From contig CALLAG010000071.1 in assembly GCA_938002705.1 (NCBI GenBank), positions 1 to 16,331 of the forward strand: 16,331 nucleotides of DNA, given 5' to 3'. Made by a program: the position numbers and the translations under genes. Below the pieces are notes generated by a model. That model was not told where the DNA came from. It did not search any database and was given only the letters and a program-made list of their open reading frames with translations. This document shows positions 1-8,097 of the stretch, one piece after another. The stretch's first letter is position 1, and every line of letters starts with the position of its first letter. Source of the DNA: an uncultured Saprospiraceae bacterium. Its GTDB lineage: Bacteria > Bacteroidota > Bacteroidia > Chitinophagales > Saprospiraceae.

Positions 1-438
1 TCAGTAGGACATGATTACAATGACGGTCTCGACTCTTCTTACAAAACCATCAGAGACAGCTATCTTAACTTAGGTCCGATGGGAGGTATACTGTCAGCGT
101 TCAGGTATAATCCTAATGTAGCTTGGCTGACTATCGCATGCTATCTTCCTTATCTAAAAGAAGCAACAATCAAAAAATTATTAAGCAAAAGAGATCCATC
201 CAAATTAGCAACTTGCTATTATAATGCTGATAAAGGTTCTCCAGAACCGCTTACTACTATATGGGAGACACGGGCTTATCCTGCGATGTTAGATTATCTC
301 AGCATGGGGTATGCTTCTCCTTCTAAGGTGCTTCGTGATAACGATGTGTGCATGATAGAAGTCCGTGACCACACCCAATTCATTAATGTCAATGATCCCT
401 TGCAGAAAAAAACGGCCATAGAGCGACTGCATAAGTAA
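1..438 (+). CDS. MobA-like molybdenum cofactor nucleotidyltransferase, 3' part (start outside window)
   Basis: The frame is open from base 1, so this is the C-terminal 145 residues of a longer protein; the ATG at 79 is internal. The visible part matches the second half of MobA/MocA-type NTP transferases. These attach GMP (MobA) or CMP (MocA) to molybdopterin in the cytoplasm. Landmarks are GPMGGILSAF (bases 76-105), a hydrophobic strand ending ACYLPYL (136-156), SPEPL (238-252) and the closing VNDPLQ. In E. coli MobA the segment matching ACYLPYL reads CDTPYI, and its Asp is a metal ligand. Here that position is Tyr (TAT, 142-144), which is odd. The gene converges on xdhC, another Mo-cofactor gene, which supports the assignment. 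The nucleotide specificity cannot be told from this fragment. The stop is TAA at 436-438. Confidence 0.8.
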   Translation, partial: SVGHDYNDGLDSSYKTIRDSYLNLGPMGGILSAFRYNPNVAWLTIACYLPYLKEATIKKLLSKRDPSKLATCYYNADKGSPEPLTTIWETRAYPAMLDYLSMGYASPSKVLRDNDVCMIEVRDHTQFINVNDPLQKKTAIERLHK

Positions 439-453
439 AATAAACTAACTACT

Positions 454-478
454 CCTATACAGGCCTCTCGTGTATAGG
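454..478 (-). terminator. Hairpin between convergent mobA-like and xdhC ends, possible weak terminator
   Basis: CCTATACA (454-461) and TGTATAGG (471-478) form a perfect 8-bp stem with a 9-base loop. The stem includes the xdhC stop codon. Read on the minus strand it is followed by a loosely T-rich stretch (AGTTTATTTTAC) about ten bases further on. There is no clean T run, so a terminator role for xdhC is only possible. Confidence 0.25.
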
Positions 479-1552
479 TGTAATCCTATCCTTAAGTGAG
501 TGCCCGTGACGACTTCTGCTTACAGCTAATATTTCTGCGATTATTGATATAGCTATTTCTTCTGGCGTCTCAGCACCGATGTCTAGACCAACGGGACTAT
601 ATACGTCACTTATTTCTTTTGAGAAATTGTCATCAAGATCCCTTATTAACTTCTCTCTCCGCTTAGCGGGACCTAAGATTCCAAAATAAAAAGCTCCCTT
701 AGATACAATAGTGGGTATCAGCTCCAAGTCTCTCGTATAATCATGAGTCATCAGTACTACCGCCGTATATTCATCTAAGGCTACACTTGCAAGATCCTCA
801 TACTCGCATATAGCACTGGCTACCGCCATCATAGGCTTAGTGATCTTGCGCTTTCTACCTACTATGGTTATCATCCAGCCCATCTCATCAGCGATAGTAC
901 ATAATGCTGCCGCATCATAATTATCACCTATGACGATAAGCTTAATCTCAGGCTTGAGATATTCGAGTAGTATCTTCTGTACTCTATTTCCTGCAGTCTT
1001 TATATTGAATACTTGTGAGCTTCGCTTTGCTCTTATCTCATCGAGATAATCATTAAGCAATTGATCAGATATATGAGCGAATGAAATATCTGATTCATCG
1101 TTATAAATGACCTTAGAGTTAGAGTCCTGATCTAACGACTCACTATCTAATACCCTTAATAGAATTGCTGGCTCATCCCTTAGGACTATCTCTCGTAGTT
1201 GCTCTATTTCATTATTATCATCATTGATATCTATAGGTGTATATAATACATCTATCACACCCTCACATCCTAAGCCGATGCCGATCTGATTGTCATCACT
1301 ATCTGTTGTATCGTAGGTGACTATAGAAGCCTTATTACGATAGATAGCATTCTGGGCTTTCTGCAGTGCATCACCCTCTAAGCATCCACCACTTATACCA
1401 CCGACCCATACCCCATTCTCGCTTACGAGCATTCTGGCTCCTATTCTTCTGTAAGAGGACTCTTTGATATCTATAACTCTAGCAAGTGCCAGCTTAAGAC
1501 CGGATGTCTTAAGTCTATCATAAGTGGATATTATTTGCTTAATTTCCTTCAA
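455..1552 (-). CDS. xdhC: XdhC/CoxI family molybdenum hydroxylase maturation factor
   Basis: XdhC-family proteins bind molybdenum cofactor and help its sulfuration and insertion into xanthine dehydrogenase or related molybdenum hydroxylases. The N-terminal XdhC/CoxI domain shows SSYRRIGARML (32-42), GGISGGCLEG (51-60) with its conserved Cys57, and GLGCEG (93-98). The C-terminal Rossmann-type domain starts near residue 203 (LIVIGDNYDA) and carries MTHDYTRD (268-275), GILGPAKRR (291-299) and GLDIGAETPEEIA (322-334). The 365-residue length fits a two-domain XdhC. The start is TTG (1550-1552): no in-frame ATG exists before residue 41, the family's N-terminus begins about here, and the glpD stop lies four codons upstream in the same frame. 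It follows glpD by 12 bases and is probably co-transcribed. No molybdenum hydroxylase gene is visible in the window. Confidence 0.92.
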   Translation of the reverse strand: MKEIKQIISTYDRLKTSGLKLALARVIDIKESSYRRIGARMLVSENGVWVGGISGGCLEGDALQKAQNAIYRNKASIVTYDTTDSDDNQIGIGLGCEGVIDVLYTPIDINDDNNEIEQLREIVLRDEPAILLRVLDSESLDQDSNSKVIYNDESDISFAHISDQLLNDYLDEIRAKRSSQVFNIKTAGNRVQKILLEYLKPEIKLIVIGDNYDAAALCTIADEMGWMITIVGRKRKITKPMMAVASAICEYEDLASVALDEYTAVVLMTHDYTRDLELIPTIVSKGAFYFGILGPAKRREKLIRDLDDNFSKEISDVYSPVGLDIGAETPEEIAISIIAEILAVSRSRHGHSLKDRITPIHERPV

Positions 1553-1564
1553 ATAATTTTTGGC

Positions 1565-3244
1565 TTAACTTAGGTTTTTGCTCTTTATATTTTTCAAGCT
1601 ATGATTATTAACTTCTACCTCAGCAATACTGATTTGCTTTTGTACCCACTCTGTAGAATGTCCGAGGTAGGTAGCCATATTCTCTGCTACCATAACAGCA
1701 TACTTTCTTACATAATCAATATTAAAAAATAACCACCCCGTTCTCCTATCTAAGAAATCCATCACAGTACTTATAGACTCATACTCTAAGCTATAATTTA
1801 ATTGTGCCACGACAAGAAGATCTGCTGCTGGCTTATCCCCATTAGTTATAATGGAATTTTTATATTCTGCTATGATAATCTCTACATCTCTTCCATATGT
1901 ACTTACGAGATAGTCTATTTGGTCTACCAGAATACCATGGTCTTTATTCTGAGCTTTTAGATTTTCTATCGTCGATCTATATTCTTCATATGTATCAAAC
2001 GGGTTATTATGAATTTTAAAATTTTTAGTCATACAGTCTGGATAAGAACCTGGCAACTTGTCTATAACTATATCCACAATTCTCTCTGCCATCTTACGAT
2101 AGCCAGTCAGCTTCCCACCTGCGATAGAAATAAGATTAGAATCCGAAATGAAGATCTCTTCTTTTCTAGATAACTCAGATGGGCCTTTGCCCTCTTCTTG
2201 TATCAAAGGTCTCAGGCCAGTCCATGTACTTTGTATACTATCCATCGTGAGTGGCTCTATCTTGAACATGTTATTGGCTGCATTTAATATATAGCGAGCA
2301 TCTTCTTCTGTACAATGTAAGATGTCTTGATCACCACTGAAGTTGGTGTCCGTAGTACCTATATAAACGACCTCCCCTCTAGGAATCGCAAATAACATAC
2401 GACCATCAAATGCATCAAAATAAATGGAGTTATTGATATTCAGATCTTTCTTATTGACGACTATGTGTACCCCTTTAGTCAGATGCAAGTTCGTCTTCGT
2501 ATCGGACTTATCTATTTTTCTTAGCTCATCTACCCATGGCCCTGTGGAACTTACGACTACTGCACCCTCTATCTCTATCTTCTGATCAGTAACATGATCA
2601 TGACATATAATTCCAGATACTTTATCATCAGCATATTGAAATCCAGTCACCTCCATATAGTTAACTATATCAGCTGACTGGCGTCTTGCTGCCTTGATAA
2701 CTTCTATCGTGAGTCGGGCATCATCAGTACGATACTCGGCATAGATAATTCCTGACTTCAGTATATCGTCTCTCAGTAGAGGTTCTTCTTCTACGACCTC
2801 TTCTTGAGTAAGTTTTCGTCTCCGATGATTCTTATCTACATCAGCTAATATATCATACACTCTAATAGCTAAGCTTGCCATAAACTGGCTGAAAGTCCCT
2901 TCCTCTACTATAGGCAAGAGCATATTCTCAGGATGTACAAGGTGACATGCATTATCATGGGCCACAGCTCTCTCAAGTCCAGTCTCTCTAACTAGCCCCA
3001 ACTCAAATTGCTTTAGATATCTAAGACCTCCATGTATCAACTTCGTCGACTTGCTACTCGTGCCTGAAGCAAAATCATACTTCTCGACTAATATAACTGA
3101 TAGTCCTCTCAGTGCTGCATCTAATGCGATACCGGCACCTGTGATCCCACCTCCTATGATAACAAGGTCATATTTCTTCTTGGAAATTTTGTCTATTGCT
3201 TCTGTTCTGTTTCGATTAGAAAAAACTATTGGTTGCTTGCTCAT
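1565..3244 (-). CDS. glpD: Aerobic glycerol-3-phosphate dehydrogenase (FAD-dependent)
   Basis: GlpD oxidises sn-glycerol-3-phosphate to dihydroxyacetone phosphate and passes electrons to quinone at the cytoplasmic membrane. The FAD-binding Rossmann motif IIGGGITGAGIALDAALRG lies at 29-47, followed by SSKSTKLIHGGLRYL (63-77), a family signature. WTGLRPL (341-347) and SIAGGKLTGYRKMAE (373-387) complete the FAD-dependent oxidase core, and a GlpD-type C-terminal helical domain follows to residue 559. The length is normal for bacterial GlpD. The ATG start at 3242-3244 sits about 20 residues before the Rossmann strand. No glpK or glpF is adjacent; the partner downstream is xdhC, an unusual pairing. 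A TAnnTTTG promoter motif lies about 70 bases upstream. Confidence 0.95.
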   Translation of the reverse strand: MSKQPIVFSNRNRTEAIDKISKKKYDLVIIGGGITGAGIALDAALRGLSVILVEKYDFASGTSSKSTKLIHGGLRYLKQFELGLVRETGLERAVAHDNACHLVHPENMLLPIVEEGTFSQFMASLAIRVYDILADVDKNHRRRKLTQEEVVEEEPLLRDDILKSGIIYAEYRTDDARLTIEVIKAARRQSADIVNYMEVTGFQYADDKVSGIICHDHVTDQKIEIEGAVVVSSTGPWVDELRKIDKSDTKTNLHLTKGVHIVVNKKDLNINNSIYFDAFDGRMLFAIPRGEVVYIGTTDTNFSGDQDILHCTEEDARYILNAANNMFKIEPLTMDSIQSTWTGLRPLIQEEGKGPSELSRKEEIFISDSNLISIAGGKLTGYRKMAERIVDIVIDKLPGSYPDCMTKNFKIHNNPFDTYEEYRSTIENLKAQNKDHGILVDQIDYLVSTYGRDVEIIIAEYKNSIITNGDKPAADLLVVAQLNYSLEYESISTVMDFLDRRTGWLFFNIDYVRKYAVMVAENMATYLGHSTEWVQKQISIAEVEVNNHSLKNIKSKNLS

Positions 3245-3313
3245 ATTTAAATGGATCTTTAATTTAATGTGCTGTTTAGGTCTTAAGCCAAAAAACTAAA
3301 GAACACAACAAAA

Positions 3314-3321
3314 CAAAGGTA
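3314..3321 (-). promoter_or_regulatory. Candidate -7 promoter element for glpD-xdhC
   Basis: On the minus strand these bases read TACCTTTG, a full match to the Bacteroidota -7 consensus TAnnTTTG. It lies 70 bases before the glpD ATG. The -33 TTG is not clearly present at the usual distance (CTTTTC is the nearest), so the site is plausible but not complete. Confidence 0.45.
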
Positions 3322-3435
3322 AGATATGTTTTGCTAAGAAAAGTAGACTATCTTAGGTCAATTATCACTCTATTAAGTTAAGATAAAATATAACCAAACT
3401 ATCTCGAGTAATTTTAACAGAATTAGAATCAAATC

Positions 3436-3924
3436 ATGAAAAAGAGTATTCATCAGTTCAGTGTAAAGGATATCACCGGAAAGTCCATTAATTTAGGAAA
3501 GTACGAAGGAAAGGTATTACTAATTGTCAACACTGCTTCTAAATGTGGATTCACCTCTCAGTTAGAAGGCATGGAAGAACTTTATAAAGAATTCAAGGAT
3601 GACGAGTTCGAGGTATTAGCTTTTCCATCGAATGACTTCGGAGGCCAAGAACCATTGAATGGAGAAGAGATACAGCAATTTTGTATGACTGAATACAAAG
3701 CTACATATCCCATATTTGACAAAAGTCATGTAAAAGGAAAAAATGCAAATGAGTTGTTTGATTTTTTTAGTGACAAAAATAAAAATGGCAAAATCTCAGC
3801 TGCCCCTAAATGGAACTTCCAAAAGTACTTGATTGATAAGAATGGAGAAGTCGTCGATTACTTTTATAGTATTACGAGTCCGACAGCTTCCCGAGTAAAA
3901 AAAGCCATTCGAAAGTTGCTATAA
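3436..3924 (+). CDS. Glutathione peroxidase family protein, thioredoxin-dependent 2-Cys type
   Basis: This is a cytoplasmic thiol peroxidase that reduces hydrogen peroxide and organic hydroperoxides. It has the thioredoxin-fold GPx signature NTASKCGFTSQ with peroxidatic Cys37, then FPSNDFGGQEP with Gln71, and PKWNFQKYLID with Trp126 and Asn127, giving the usual Cys-Gln-Trp-Asn site. A second cysteine, Cys83 in FCMTEY, lies 46 residues after Cys37. That is the spacing of the peroxidatic and resolving cysteines in yeast Gpx3 (36 and 82). I therefore infer that it is recycled by thioredoxin rather than glutathione. At 162 residues and without a signal peptide it is a standard single-domain enzyme. 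It is divergent from glpD and transcribed alone. The ATG start gives the conserved N-terminal beta strand. Confidence 0.95.
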   Translation: MKKSIHQFSVKDITGKSINLGKYEGKVLLIVNTASKCGFTSQLEGMEELYKEFKDDEFEVLAFPSNDFGGQEPLNGEEIQQFCMTEYKATYPIFDKSHVKGKNANELFDFFSDKNKNGKISAAPKWNFQKYLIDKNGEVVDYFYSITSPTASRVKKAIRKLL

Positions 3925-4090
3925 GGTTACACTTTAAAAATATTATCGGATATAGAGATGTAACCGAAAATGATAAATTAACTTAAATATTTAATAAGTG
4001 TGTTAAATAAGTCAGTCATTCAGCATTGCAGTACTGGATATTATTTATACTTAGGCTTAGATATCCTATGATATAGAAATAAGCAGATTA
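3925..4090. other. Intergenic gap between convergent GPx and acyl-CoA dehydrogenase genes
   Basis: These 166 bases hold no gene. GGTTACA (3925-3931) directly after the GPx stop pairs with TGTAACC (3959-3965), and GGATAT (4036-4041) pairs with ATATCC (4061-4066). The loops are 27 and 19 bases and no T run follows, so neither is a convincing terminator. Confidence 0.4.
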
Positions 4091-5281
4091 TTAATCGATT
4101 ATACTGCTATACCCTTCAGAGAATATATCTCTACCGATAATTAACTTCATAATCTCTGATGCACCACCGTATATACGTGAGACTCTGGCATCAGTATACA
4201 TTCTACTAATTTCGTATTCTGACATATATCCTGCCCCACCGTGCAGTTGTACGCCGAGGTCTGTCATTCTTCCTTCGAGTTCTGTAGCCAGGAGTTTTAC
4301 TTTAGCGCCTGCATTGACAGATAATTCGTTTCTATTATTTAACTCTACACAGTGATCTATGTAGACTTCCAGCATATCTAATTCTGCATCCATCTGCGCC
4401 ATTGTAAATTGGGTATTCTGTAGAGCACTGATTGTCTTACCAAAAGCCTTACGTTCCATGACAAATTCTCGCGTGAGATTGAATGCCTTTCTGGCATTGA
4501 CTGCTGATTGGACAGCTATAATTAGTCGCTCTTCGGCAAGGCCATTCATAAGATAAGAAAAACCCTTACCAGGTTCTCCCAGAATATTTTCTTTCGGTAT
4601 GATGACATTATCAAAAAATAGCTCTGCAGTATCCTGACCCTTAAGTCCCATCTTAGCTAAGTTAGCACCTCTCTTAAATCCTTTCATCCCCGACTCTACT
4701 ACACAGAGTGTCATGTCATGTCTACTCTTACTCGGTACTGTCTTAGCAGCTACAACTATAGCGTCTCCATTTATACCGTTAGATATATAAGTTTTATTAC
4801 CCGTAAGGACATAGTGATCACCTTTCTGTTCTAATGTAGATCTCATCCCTGATAAGTCACTGCCCGCATCAGGCTCTGACATCGCTACGGCGAGGATGAT
4901 GTCACCACTTACAGCCCCAGTAAGAAATTTTTCTTTCTGCGCCTCGGTACCTAATTTATCAAAGTAAGGACCCACTAATCTACTGTGCAATGTATTAAAC
5001 CAATCAAGGCAACCTGCTCTGCACGTCTCTTCTATGATGATCTGCTCATACTTGAAATCTCGATCTCCTAATCCGCCGTATTTCTCATCAGGCCATATCA
5101 TAAGAAAACCCATATCTCCAGCTTTCTTAAAAGCACTCCTATCTACGATACCCTCTTCTCTCCACTTATCCATATGAGGGACAATCTCATCAGCCAGAAA
5201 TACTCTGTATGCTTCTCTGAACATATTCTGATCTTCAGAGAAATTCCTCTTACTACTTGCTTTTGCTATTGATGCTTCCAT
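4091..5281 (-). CDS. Acyl-CoA dehydrogenase
   Basis: This is an FAD-dependent cytoplasmic enzyme that introduces the alpha,beta double bond into acyl-CoA and passes electrons to electron-transfer flavoprotein. The N-terminal helical domain runs to about 125, followed by the middle-domain signature AVAMSEPDAGSDLSGM (131-146) and the C-terminal domain with RKAFGKTISALQ (277-288), QLHGGAGYM (345-353) and SRIYGGASEIMKLIIGR (368-384). The usual catalytic Glu of medium- and short-chain enzymes (YEGT) is Gly372 here. Instead Glu251 in LAEERL lines up with the catalytic Glu of long-chain and isovaleryl-type enzymes, so the enzyme should be active with that alternative base. The 396-residue length is typical. 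The substrate cannot be told, as no beta-oxidation partner is adjacent. The start is ATG at 5279-5281. Confidence 0.95.
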   Translation of the reverse strand: MEASIAKASSKRNFSEDQNMFREAYRVFLADEIVPHMDKWREEGIVDRSAFKKAGDMGFLMIWPDEKYGGLGDRDFKYEQIIIEETCRAGCLDWFNTLHSRLVGPYFDKLGTEAQKEKFLTGAVSGDIILAVAMSEPDAGSDLSGMRSTLEQKGDHYVLTGNKTYISNGINGDAIVVAAKTVPSKSRHDMTLCVVESGMKGFKRGANLAKMGLKGQDTAELFFDNVIIPKENILGEPGKGFSYLMNGLAEERLIIAVQSAVNARKAFNLTREFVMERKAFGKTISALQNTQFTMAQMDAELDMLEVYIDHCVELNNRNELSVNAGAKVKLLATELEGRMTDLGVQLHGGAGYMSEYEISRMYTDARVSRIYGGASEIMKLIIGRDIFSEGYSSIID

Positions 5282-5354
5282 AATATATTATTGATACTCT
5301 ATTTAGATAAAAATGTACTAAATGCTGTAAATGTGCATCGCTGTACCCTCCCAT

Positions 5355-5768
5355 TTATTTTCTATACCTTACTAAAAATTCTTTAGGTGTTAATATAGAT
5401 AAGTTACTCGTTTTAAAATCTTTTATATTTCTTGTGACAATAATTTGCATATCAGAATTGACTGCACTAAAATTTTGAATTCCATCCTCGAAGCCTTTAA
5501 ATTTTGACTCGATTGAACTTCTTATTTCTTTCTCTCCGACATTCAATATTTTAATAAATGACAGCAATTTATTTACTTTCTCTTTTGCCTTCTCAGCATT
5601 AGATGTCTTACTTATTAAGTAGTGTATATTAGCAATAATTATAGATGATGTATACAACTTATAGTGATTACTCAAAGATAATTCTAAAATCCACTTTATA
5701 TCCTCGAGGAATAATTCTCTACCTAACAGTAGATCCAATAAAACATCTGAATCAAGAAATATTTTCAT
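5355..5768 (-). CDS. vapC: PIN-domain toxin, VapC-like
   Basis: This is probably the RNase toxin of a toxin-antitoxin pair. PIN-domain landmarks are DSDVLLDLL at 6-14 with the metal-binding Asp6, GFEDGIQNFSA at 92-102 with Asp95, and VTRNIKDF at 111-118 with Asp117. This pattern is common in PIN toxins of Bacteroidota. The second acidic position of canonical VapC, near residue 47, is Asn within the segment SIIIANIHY; many relatives of this subgroup share that. It is 137 residues long with no membrane segment. It follows the antitoxin with a one-base overlap (TAATG), consistent with translational coupling. The pair is visibly AT-richer than its surroundings: 14 G/C in 5401-5460 against 24 in 4141-4200, which suggests acquisition by transfer. 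Its RNA target is unknown. Confidence 0.87.
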   Translation of the reverse strand: MKIFLDSDVLLDLLLGRELFLEDIKWILELSLSNHYKLYTSSIIIANIHYLISKTSNAEKAKEKVNKLLSFIKILNVGEKEIRSSIESKFKGFEDGIQNFSAVNSDMQIIVTRNIKDFKTSNLSILTPKEFLVRYRK

Positions 5769-6022
5769 TATTTCAAATATTTTTCCAATAAAGCTTCCTT
5801 CTTTATATCATCGTAAGTCTTGCCAGCCGGCAGTTTTACTGAACCGCATAATTCTTCAATTATCGGATTGAATTTATGTTCTACCTTTTCCGTTTTTCTC
5901 TTAGAAACGGATTTCAAATATTCTTCAATTATACTTGATAAACTTCGCCCTTGAGATTTAGCATATTCTTTTGCCGCCTCTATTACTTCCTTTTCTATTG
6001 ATAAAGTTAATTTAGAATTCAT
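5768..6022 (-). CDS. Small ribbon-helix-helix-type antitoxin for the adjacent PIN toxin
   Basis: This 84-residue protein starts with a short beta strand (KLTLSIEKE, 4-12), then helix 13-24 and, after GRSLS, helix 28-40. That is the layout of ribbon-helix-helix DNA-binding domains of the CopG or DUF6364-like type. The charged tail (residues 41-84, with DDIKKEALLEKYLK at the end) is the expected toxin-binding part. The stop TAA at 5768-5770 shares its last base with the toxin ATG. By analogy with known pairs it should neutralise the PIN toxin and repress its own operon. Two TACGTA sites, one overlapping the start codon and one 25 bases upstream, are candidate operators. The fold is inferred from the pattern; no direct family search was possible. 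Confidence 0.82.
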   Translation of the reverse strand: MNSKLTLSIEKEVIEAAKEYAKSQGRSLSSIIEEYLKSVSKRKTEKVEHKFNPIIEELCGSVKLPAGKTYDDIKKEALLEKYLK

Positions 6023-6052
6023 ACGTATCTAATCGTTATTCAATTTTACGTA
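6022..6052. promoter_or_regulatory. Candidate operator: paired TACGTA palindromes at the antitoxin start
   Basis: TACGTA occurs at 6022-6027, inside the 8-base palindrome ATACGTAT at 6021-6028, and again at 6047-6052. The centres are 25 bases apart. The first overlaps the antitoxin ATG. Short palindromes repeated at the promoter or start are typical operator sites of ribbon-helix-helix antitoxins. Binding is inferred only. Confidence 0.35.
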
Positions 6053-6133
6053 CATTTTTGTAATTTTCCTAATATCTACAGAAGGATGCTATAACATAAA
6101 GCCCTCTCTACACTGCCCATTCGCTTGCTATAT

Positions 6134-7186
6134 CTAAAACGGTGTCGGGTAATCCTTCAAGACTTTATTGATTTTCTTCATTACCACATCATCTAATATA
6201 ATATCAAATGCATCTATATCTTCTTTCAGTTGAGACATCTTAGTAGCGCCTATTATTGTAGATGTCACCCAATCAAAAGAATTACACCACGCTAAGCTTA
6301 ACTGAGTACTTGTCATACCATGTTCTTCTGCGATAGCTTTATACTCTGCTACAGCTCTATGTACATTCTCAGTATCACGGAATATGCCATTACGCTGACT
6401 GTATGTCCATCTACTACCCTCTGGCATGGCATTATTAAGATATTTGCCACTTAGTATACCTCCACCTAATGGCGACCATGGCAGGTAGGCCACATCCTCC
6501 AAGACACATGCCTCTATAACATAAGGCCAATCCTTACTATGTAATAGACTGAACTCATTCTGTACAGAAATCATCTCTGGTAGGTTATGCTTTCTACTCA
6601 GTTCTGCATACTTACTTATACCCCAAGGCGTCTCATCAGATAGTCCGACATATCTCACTTTACCAGCTTTAATATTCTCGTCGAGTACTCTCATGACTGC
6701 TACAAAATTATCTTCTTGTTCCTCGACCGAGACATCGCTATACTTTATATCATTATGCCAGTGCTTATTAAAATGAGGGTGTGGTCTATTAGGCCAATGT
6801 AACTGATAGACATCCATATAATCTGTCTGCATTCTCTTAAGCGATGCATCTATAGATGAGGTTATATACTCAGGCTTGATGTCATCAGCATTACGCATAT
6901 AAGGCACACCTCTGCCAGCGATCTTAGACATGATGATGAGTGAGTCTCTCTTGTCAGCATTTCTACTTAAGTAGTCGCCTATTATACGTTCTGTATCACC
7001 TACAGTTTTGCCAGAGGGAGGTACGGGATACATCTCTGCTGTGTCTATAAAATTGATACCTCTCGATATCGCATAGTCCATCTGCTCATCTGCATCAGCT
7101 TGTGTATTCTGGATACCCCACGTCATTGTCCCTAAGCATATTCTTGATACCTTAATATCCGTTTTTCCTAGTTGACTATATTTCAT
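6134..7186 (-). CDS. Aldo/keto reductase, Tas-like
   Basis: This is an NADPH-dependent cytoplasmic oxidoreductase with a TIM-barrel fold. The N-terminus (YSQLGKTDIKVSRICLGTM) is typical of the superfamily, and AEMYPVPPSGKTVGDTE resembles E. coli Tas (AEMYPVPP...). The catalytic tetrad can be placed at Asp48, Tyr53, Lys88 (MSKIAG) and His130 (YQLHWPNRP). The C-terminal STIIGATKMSQLKEDIDAF is the usual cofactor-binding end. It is 350 residues long, close to Tas. It starts 9 bases after the stop of the alpha/beta hydrolase gene and is very likely co-transcribed with it. The physiological substrate is unknown; Tas-type enzymes act on various small aldehydes and ketones. The stop is TAG. Confidence 0.93.
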   Translation of the reverse strand: MKYSQLGKTDIKVSRICLGTMTWGIQNTQADADEQMDYAISRGINFIDTAEMYPVPPSGKTVGDTERIIGDYLSRNADKRDSLIIMSKIAGRGVPYMRNADDIKPEYITSSIDASLKRMQTDYMDVYQLHWPNRPHPHFNKHWHNDIKYSDVSVEEQEDNFVAVMRVLDENIKAGKVRYVGLSDETPWGISKYAELSRKHNLPEMISVQNEFSLLHSKDWPYVIEACVLEDVAYLPWSPLGGGILSGKYLNNAMPEGSRWTYSQRNGIFRDTENVHRAVAEYKAIAEEHGMTSTQLSLAWCNSFDWVTSTIIGATKMSQLKEDIDAFDIILDDVVMKKINKVLKDYPTPF

Positions 7187-7195
7187 TTTTATGCT

Positions 7196-8041
7196 TTAGT
7201 TTTTTATTATTCTTAATATATCCTTGGCGACTTCATCTGGTCTTTCTATAGGCAGAAGGTGAGTCGCATTCTTGTATTCTATTAATCTTTCATTTGGATA
7301 TTTAGCATTAAGCTTACGCCACATCTTAGCTGTGATCACATCCGTCTTCTCTCCTCTCATTATATAGAATGGAATCGTAAGATTATCTAATGCATCCAAT
7401 ACGTTAGTCACTGTAGCATATATATGCGCCTCCCACTGCTTAGTATACCTGAGTGTCACCCCTCCTCTATCATCCGCTACAATTCCAGCCTTAATCCAAT
7501 CCCATATCGACTCATCTGACATAGCGGCGAATATTCTCTTTTTTCTATAAGAATCAAATATCTCTTGCTCTGATGACCAATGGTCTCTCCGTCTCAATGC
7601 GACCTTAGCTATGGGCACATATTTCTTACGGATGGACATCGGCATGAGATGATTAACCGTCGTCATTATCTTCGGAAATATAACAGGTTCTATAAGAATG
7701 AGTTTACTGAATAGATCTGGTCTTTTATTTGCGGCAAGCACACTTACTATTGCACCTAATGAATGTCCGAATCCCACAACATTTTTCATTCCCCTCTCGT
7801 CAAAAAATAGAATCATATCATCCGCTAATTGGTGCCAATCTTTGATCTCGTTATAATCAGAATCTGCCCATAGCGGTCTTTGTAGCATAGCTATGACCTT
7901 ATACTCAGACATTAGTGGTCGTACGAGCTGCTTGTATGATTCTGGAGGATAGCCGTTAGCATGTGCAAAATGAAGAATATCGCCTTGGCCACCGAAGTTA
8001 TGATATGGAATTGTTTTATTGATAAGGTTATTTTCTTTCAA
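7196..8041 (-). CDS. Alpha/beta hydrolase
   Basis: This alpha/beta-hydrolase-fold protein of 281 residues has an oxyanion-loop segment (FAHANGYPPESY, 25-36) and a nucleophile elbow GFGHSLGA with Ser94. Glu119 or Asp234 (GEKTDV) is the likely acid and His261 (NATHLLPIERPDE) the base. A lid-like insert spans about 130-200. No signal peptide is visible. The start is TTG (8039-8041): no in-frame ATG occurs upstream within reach, and the next internal Met (residue 52) would delete the oxyanion loop. It is first in a two-gene unit with the aldo/keto reductase 9 bases downstream. A TAnnTTTG promoter motif lies 57 bases before the start. Esterase, lipase or other activity cannot be separated from sequence alone. 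Confidence 0.92.
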   Translation of the reverse strand: MKENNLINKTIPYHNFGGQGDILHFAHANGYPPESYKQLVRPLMSEYKVIAMLQRPLWADSDYNEIKDWHQLADDMILFFDERGMKNVVGFGHSLGAIVSVLAANKRPDLFSKLILIEPVIFPKIMTTVNHLMPMSIRKKYVPIAKVALRRRDHWSSEQEIFDSYRKKRIFAAMSDESIWDWIKAGIVADDRGGVTLRYTKQWEAHIYATVTNVLDALDNLTIPFYIMRGEKTDVITAKMWRKLNAKYPNERLIEYKNATHLLPIERPDEVAKDILRIIKN

Positions 8042-8097
8042 TGATGTTGTAATTAAATCAGATACTATAGGTACTAAATAAAAGTAGATAATGAGAG

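Noticed and set aside
3051..3299. An 82-codon plus-strand frame at the glpD start.
   Set aside because: It is antisense to the FAD-binding N-terminus of glpD and has no supporting motif.
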